From positions 1 to 8,854 of the forward strand of contig JAIPJV010000069.1 in assembly GCA_021734005.1 (NCBI GenBank): a stretch of DNA of 8,854 bases. The letters are read 5' to 3'. A program made the translations under genes and the position numbers. Shown here piece by piece: positions 6,614 through 8,854 of the stretch; the stretch's first letter is position 1; each line of letters begins with the position of its first letter. This stretch comes from Fidelibacterota bacterium. GTDB lineage: Bacteria; Fidelibacterota; UBA2242; JAFGTP01. The notes under the pieces were generated by a model. That model made no database searches. It had not been told where the DNA came from and saw only the letters and a program-made list of their open reading frames with translations.

Positions 6614-7913
6614 ACCGCTTGTGGCCATAGTTGGTCGGCCAAATGTTGGAAAATCAACTCTGTTTAACAGGATTATTGAGGATCGCAAATCTATTGTTGA
6701 TTCTGTACCTGGAGTGACCCGTGATAGAGTTTACGAAGATGCTGAATGGGCCGGGCGCAAATTTTCCCTGATCGATACTGGTGGATATATGCCTTATTCT
6801 GATGACAAAATCGATAAGGCCACCCGCGCTCAGGCTAATGTTGCTGTTGAGGAGGCTGATTTACTGCTTTTTGTTGTTGATGTTCGAGATTCGATCACTG
6901 GAATCGATAGAGATGTCGCCCAGATATTAAGAAAAAGCAATAAACCCATGTTCCTGGTAGTCAATAAATGCGATAATCAAAAATATATCGATGATACTTA
7001 TGAATTTTATGAACTCGGTTTGGGTGAACCTTTTCCTGTTTCTGCAATTAATGGTCGGGGCGTCGGCGACCTTCTTGATATGGTCATCGAAAAATTACCC
7101 GTTGAACTCTATTACGAAGATGAAAAACGCCTCAATATGGCTATTATTGGGAAACCCAATGCAGGGAAATCTTCACTGACTAATGCCCTGCTTGGTATAG
7201 AAAAATCGATTGTCACTGATATTCCCGGCACAACCCGGGATGCAATTGACACTGATCTGGATTATGATGGCCAGGAAATAACTCTGATCGATACAGCTGG
7301 ATTGCGCAAAAAGAAAAAAGTTGATGACGGTGTCGAATTCTACAGTACAGTCAGGGCTAATAAATCAATTCAGCGCTGCGATGTGACTGTTCTGGTTATT
7401 GATGCTTATCAGGGGTTTACCCGGCAGGATGCCAATATTGTCAACACGGTGATTCGCTATCGGAAAGGGCTGATAATCGCCTATAATAAATGGGATTTGA
7501 TTAATGGTGATGTCAATACTGCTCAGGATTATTTTGATAGAACTGTAGGGCTCTATTCACAATTGAAGTACTATCCTTTCATTTTTATTTCTGCAAAAAA
7601 TGGGCGCCGCATTCGAAATGTTCTTGATCTAGCTATAGAAATATTCAATGAACGCAAAAAAACAGTCCCAACTAAGGAACTCAATAAATATTTTGAAAAG
7701 ATCATTGAGAGAACTCCGCCACCTGCTGAAAAGGGGCGCTATATAAAAATAAAATATATTAGTCAGGTTCATACTGCTCCTCCTGTCTTTGTTTTCTTCT
7801 CCAATTTTCCTAAGTCAATTGGAGAAAATTATCGTCGTTTTCTGGAAGGAAAATTGCGTGATGAATTTGGATTTAATGGAGTACCGATTTCAATGAGATT
7901 CAGGAAAAAGTAA
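6600..7913 (+). CDS. der: Ribosome biogenesis GTPase Der (EngA)
   Basis: Der is an essential double GTPase that binds the 50S subunit during late assembly. All expected parts are present in 437 residues, the normal length. GTPase 1 has GRPNVGKS (12-19), DTGG (59-62), NKCD (122-125) and SAI (148-150). GTPase 2 has GKPNAGKS (184-191), PGTTRD (209-214), DTAG (231-234), NKWD (296-299) and SAK (331-333). A C-terminal KH-like domain spans about 350-437, with TPPPAEKGRYIKIKYISQ and ENYRRFLEGKLRDEFGFNGVPI. The ATG lies inside the last codons of the DUF512 gene (14-base overlap), with GGAGA at 6586-6590, about 9 bases upstream. No key residue is missing and no frameshift is seen. The overlap indicates co-transcription and probably coupled translation. 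Confidence 0.98.
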   Translation: MSKIKPLVAIVGRPNVGKSTLFNRIIEDRKSIVDSVPGVTRDRVYEDAEWAGRKFSLIDTGGYMPYSDDKIDKATRAQANVAVEEADLLLFVVDVRDSITGIDRDVAQILRKSNKPMFLVVNKCDNQKYIDDTYEFYELGLGEPFPVSAINGRGVGDLLDMVIEKLPVELYYEDEKRLNMAIIGKPNAGKSSLTNALLGIEKSIVTDIPGTTRDAIDTDLDYDGQEITLIDTAGLRKKKKVDDGVEFYSTVRANKSIQRCDVTVLVIDAYQGFTRQDANIVNTVIRYRKGLIIAYNKWDLINGDVNTAQDYFDRTVGLYSQLKYYPFIFISAKNGRRIRNVLDLAIEIFNERKKTVPTKELNKYFEKIIERTPPPAEKGRYIKIKYISQVHTAPPVFVFFSNFPKSIGENYRRFLEGKLRDEFGFNGVPISMRFRKK

Positions 7914-7914
7914 G

Positions 7915-8854
7915 ATGGAAAAACCGCTTCTCTCTATTTTTTTGCTCATATTTTTGTTTAATGGTTTACAGGCCGAGCGAAAAATGTATTCCAGCTACAG
8001 CCAGAAAAATGATCTAGTGCGACTATTCTCCCTCAAGAAGGCCGGAGAAACTGCGCAGAGAAGAGACCTTCCGGAAACCTATATCACTCCTGAAGGGAAT
8101 TTTAAATTTCATTATACTTTATCTGGAACCGATGCTGTTGATTCTGTCGGTTATGTAATTGAAGCGGGTCGTGCTGCTGAACATGCTTACTCCCTTTCAG
8201 TTGATAGTTTAAATTATCAACCGCCTCCTGTCGATAATATTGATGGAGAACAGATTGATATTTATATAATTGAATGGTCAGGAAAGTATTATGCTCAGAC
8301 CTATCTTGAGAGCAAAAATACGGCTACATCCCGGGAATATGATTATATTTCTTATATGGAAATTGACAATGATTATAATGATCCAGCCTATTCGACTAGA
8401 AACTTAGAGGCTTTGCGGGTCACTATAGCCCATGAATTTTTCCATATGGTCCAACTGGGATATAATTATTTCCAATCAGGTGATCTTCCGGGTATGGAAT
8501 ACGGAGACACCTATTTTTTGGAATGGTCTTCGGTCTGGTTTGAAGAGATTGCTTATCCTGAAATCAATGACTACTGGCAATATGTTGATGATTTTTTGAC
8601 CTACCCTTCCAATTCTATGTGGGATTATAATTATTGGTATTCTCTGGGCATATTTTTGCACTATATTTCTAATAATTATGATGCCTATATTATAACCGAC
8701 ATTTGGGATGAAATTAAAGATGGCTACCACGCCATTGATGCTCTTGAAAGTATACTGCAAAAGGAGACTGATCATTCTCTAGCCTGGCACTGGAATCAAT
8801 TCTTTCAAGCCATTTATTATACAGGAAACCGATACAATCCGAGCTATTCTATTT
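7915..8854 (+). CDS. Secreted zinc metallopeptidase-like protein, MXAN_6640-like (3' end cut by the window)
   Basis: An open frame of 313 codons runs without a stop to the window edge. It starts one base after the der stop (TAA-G-ATG), with AGGA about 9 bases upstream inside der. Residues 1-20 are a signal peptide (MEKPLLSIFLLIFLFNGLQA), so the protein is exported. A zinc-protease motif H173-E-F-F-H177 lies in ALRVTIAHEFFHMVQLGY. After it comes EWSSVWFEE (203-211), where E203 or E210 could be the third metal ligand, then an AYPEINDYW stretch. The upstream FHYTLSGTDAVDSV and SYMEIDNDYND segments also match what I recall of the MXAN_6640 family of putative metalloproteases. Such proteins are commonly longer, with C-terminal beta-sandwich and type IX sorting domains that would lie beyond the edge. 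The family name is less certain than the zinc motif, and the physiological target is unknown. Confidence 0.82.
   Translation, partial: MEKPLLSIFLLIFLFNGLQAERKMYSSYSQKNDLVRLFSLKKAGETAQRRDLPETYITPEGNFKFHYTLSGTDAVDSVGYVIEAGRAAEHAYSLSVDSLNYQPPPVDNIDGEQIDIYIIEWSGKYYAQTYLESKNTATSREYDYISYMEIDNDYNDPAYSTRNLEALRVTIAHEFFHMVQLGYNYFQSGDLPGMEYGDTYFLEWSSVWFEEIAYPEINDYWQYVDDFLTYPSNSMWDYNYWYSLGIFLHYISNNYDAYIITDIWDEIKDGYHAIDALESILQKETDHSLAWHWNQFFQAIYYTGNRYNPSYSI

Noticed and set aside
7000..7300. The two similar GTPase segments of der as a recent duplication
   Set aside because: Tandem GTPase domains are the normal architecture of every Der/EngA protein.
8476..8775. 99-codon minus-strand frame at the right end
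   Set aside because: It is antisense to the open metallopeptidase-like frame, which has a signal peptide, a HEXXH motif and a matching position behind der.
1..8854. CRISPR arrays, insertion sequences, prophage or toxin-antitoxin modules
   Set aside because: I found no spaced direct repeats, terminal inverted repeats, transposase, phage or toxin-antitoxin-like genes; base composition looks uniform across the genes.

Overview
The window carries five complete protein genes and one gene cut by the right edge. It is AT-rich. The organism is a Gram-negative bacterium, because it encodes a FadL-type outer-membrane porin ending in phenylalanine and two further proteins with signal peptides. Taken together, a secreted SMP-30-like propeller, a FadL homologue with a long helical insert and a secreted HEXXH protease of the MXAN_6640-like type suggest the FCB superphylum (for example Marinimicrobia, Cloacimonadota or Calditrichota relatives). 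That placement is inference; no rRNA or tRNA gene is present to settle it.

Left part (1-2671), minus strand: a FadL-like outer-membrane transporter is read leftwards and ends at a strong intrinsic terminator (1064-1099). It is followed by a separately expressed, secreted SMP-30/gluconolactonase-like beta-propeller (60-905). A Shine-Dalgarno-like sequence at the very left edge hints at another minus-strand gene outside the window.

Middle (2672-3150): a 479-base divergent control region with no credible gene. It contains a perfect 19-base palindrome, AAACTGGT-TAT-ACCAGTTT, 60 bases upstream of the FadL-like start. This matches the TGGT-N3-ACCA core of FadR-type GntR operators and closely resembles the E. 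coli FadR site. Three more CTGGT half-sites lie between it and the next gene.

Right part (3151-8854), plus strand: a tightly packed row of tex (RNA-binding protein with an S1 domain), a DUF512 radical-SAM-like protein with an N-terminal PDZ domain, der/engA (double GTPase of 50S ribosome assembly) and a secreted zinc-metallopeptidase-like gene that runs off the window. The gaps are 4 bases, a 14-base overlap and 1 base, so this looks like one operon. Tex and Der act in RNA and ribosome biology, which makes the uncharacterised DUF512 enzyme a guilt-by-association candidate for ribosome assembly or modification.

I see no CRISPR array, insertion sequence, prophage, RNA gene or clearly novel multi-gene system. 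The two leads most worth following are the FadR-like palindrome at a FadL-like gene and the DUF512-Der coupling.
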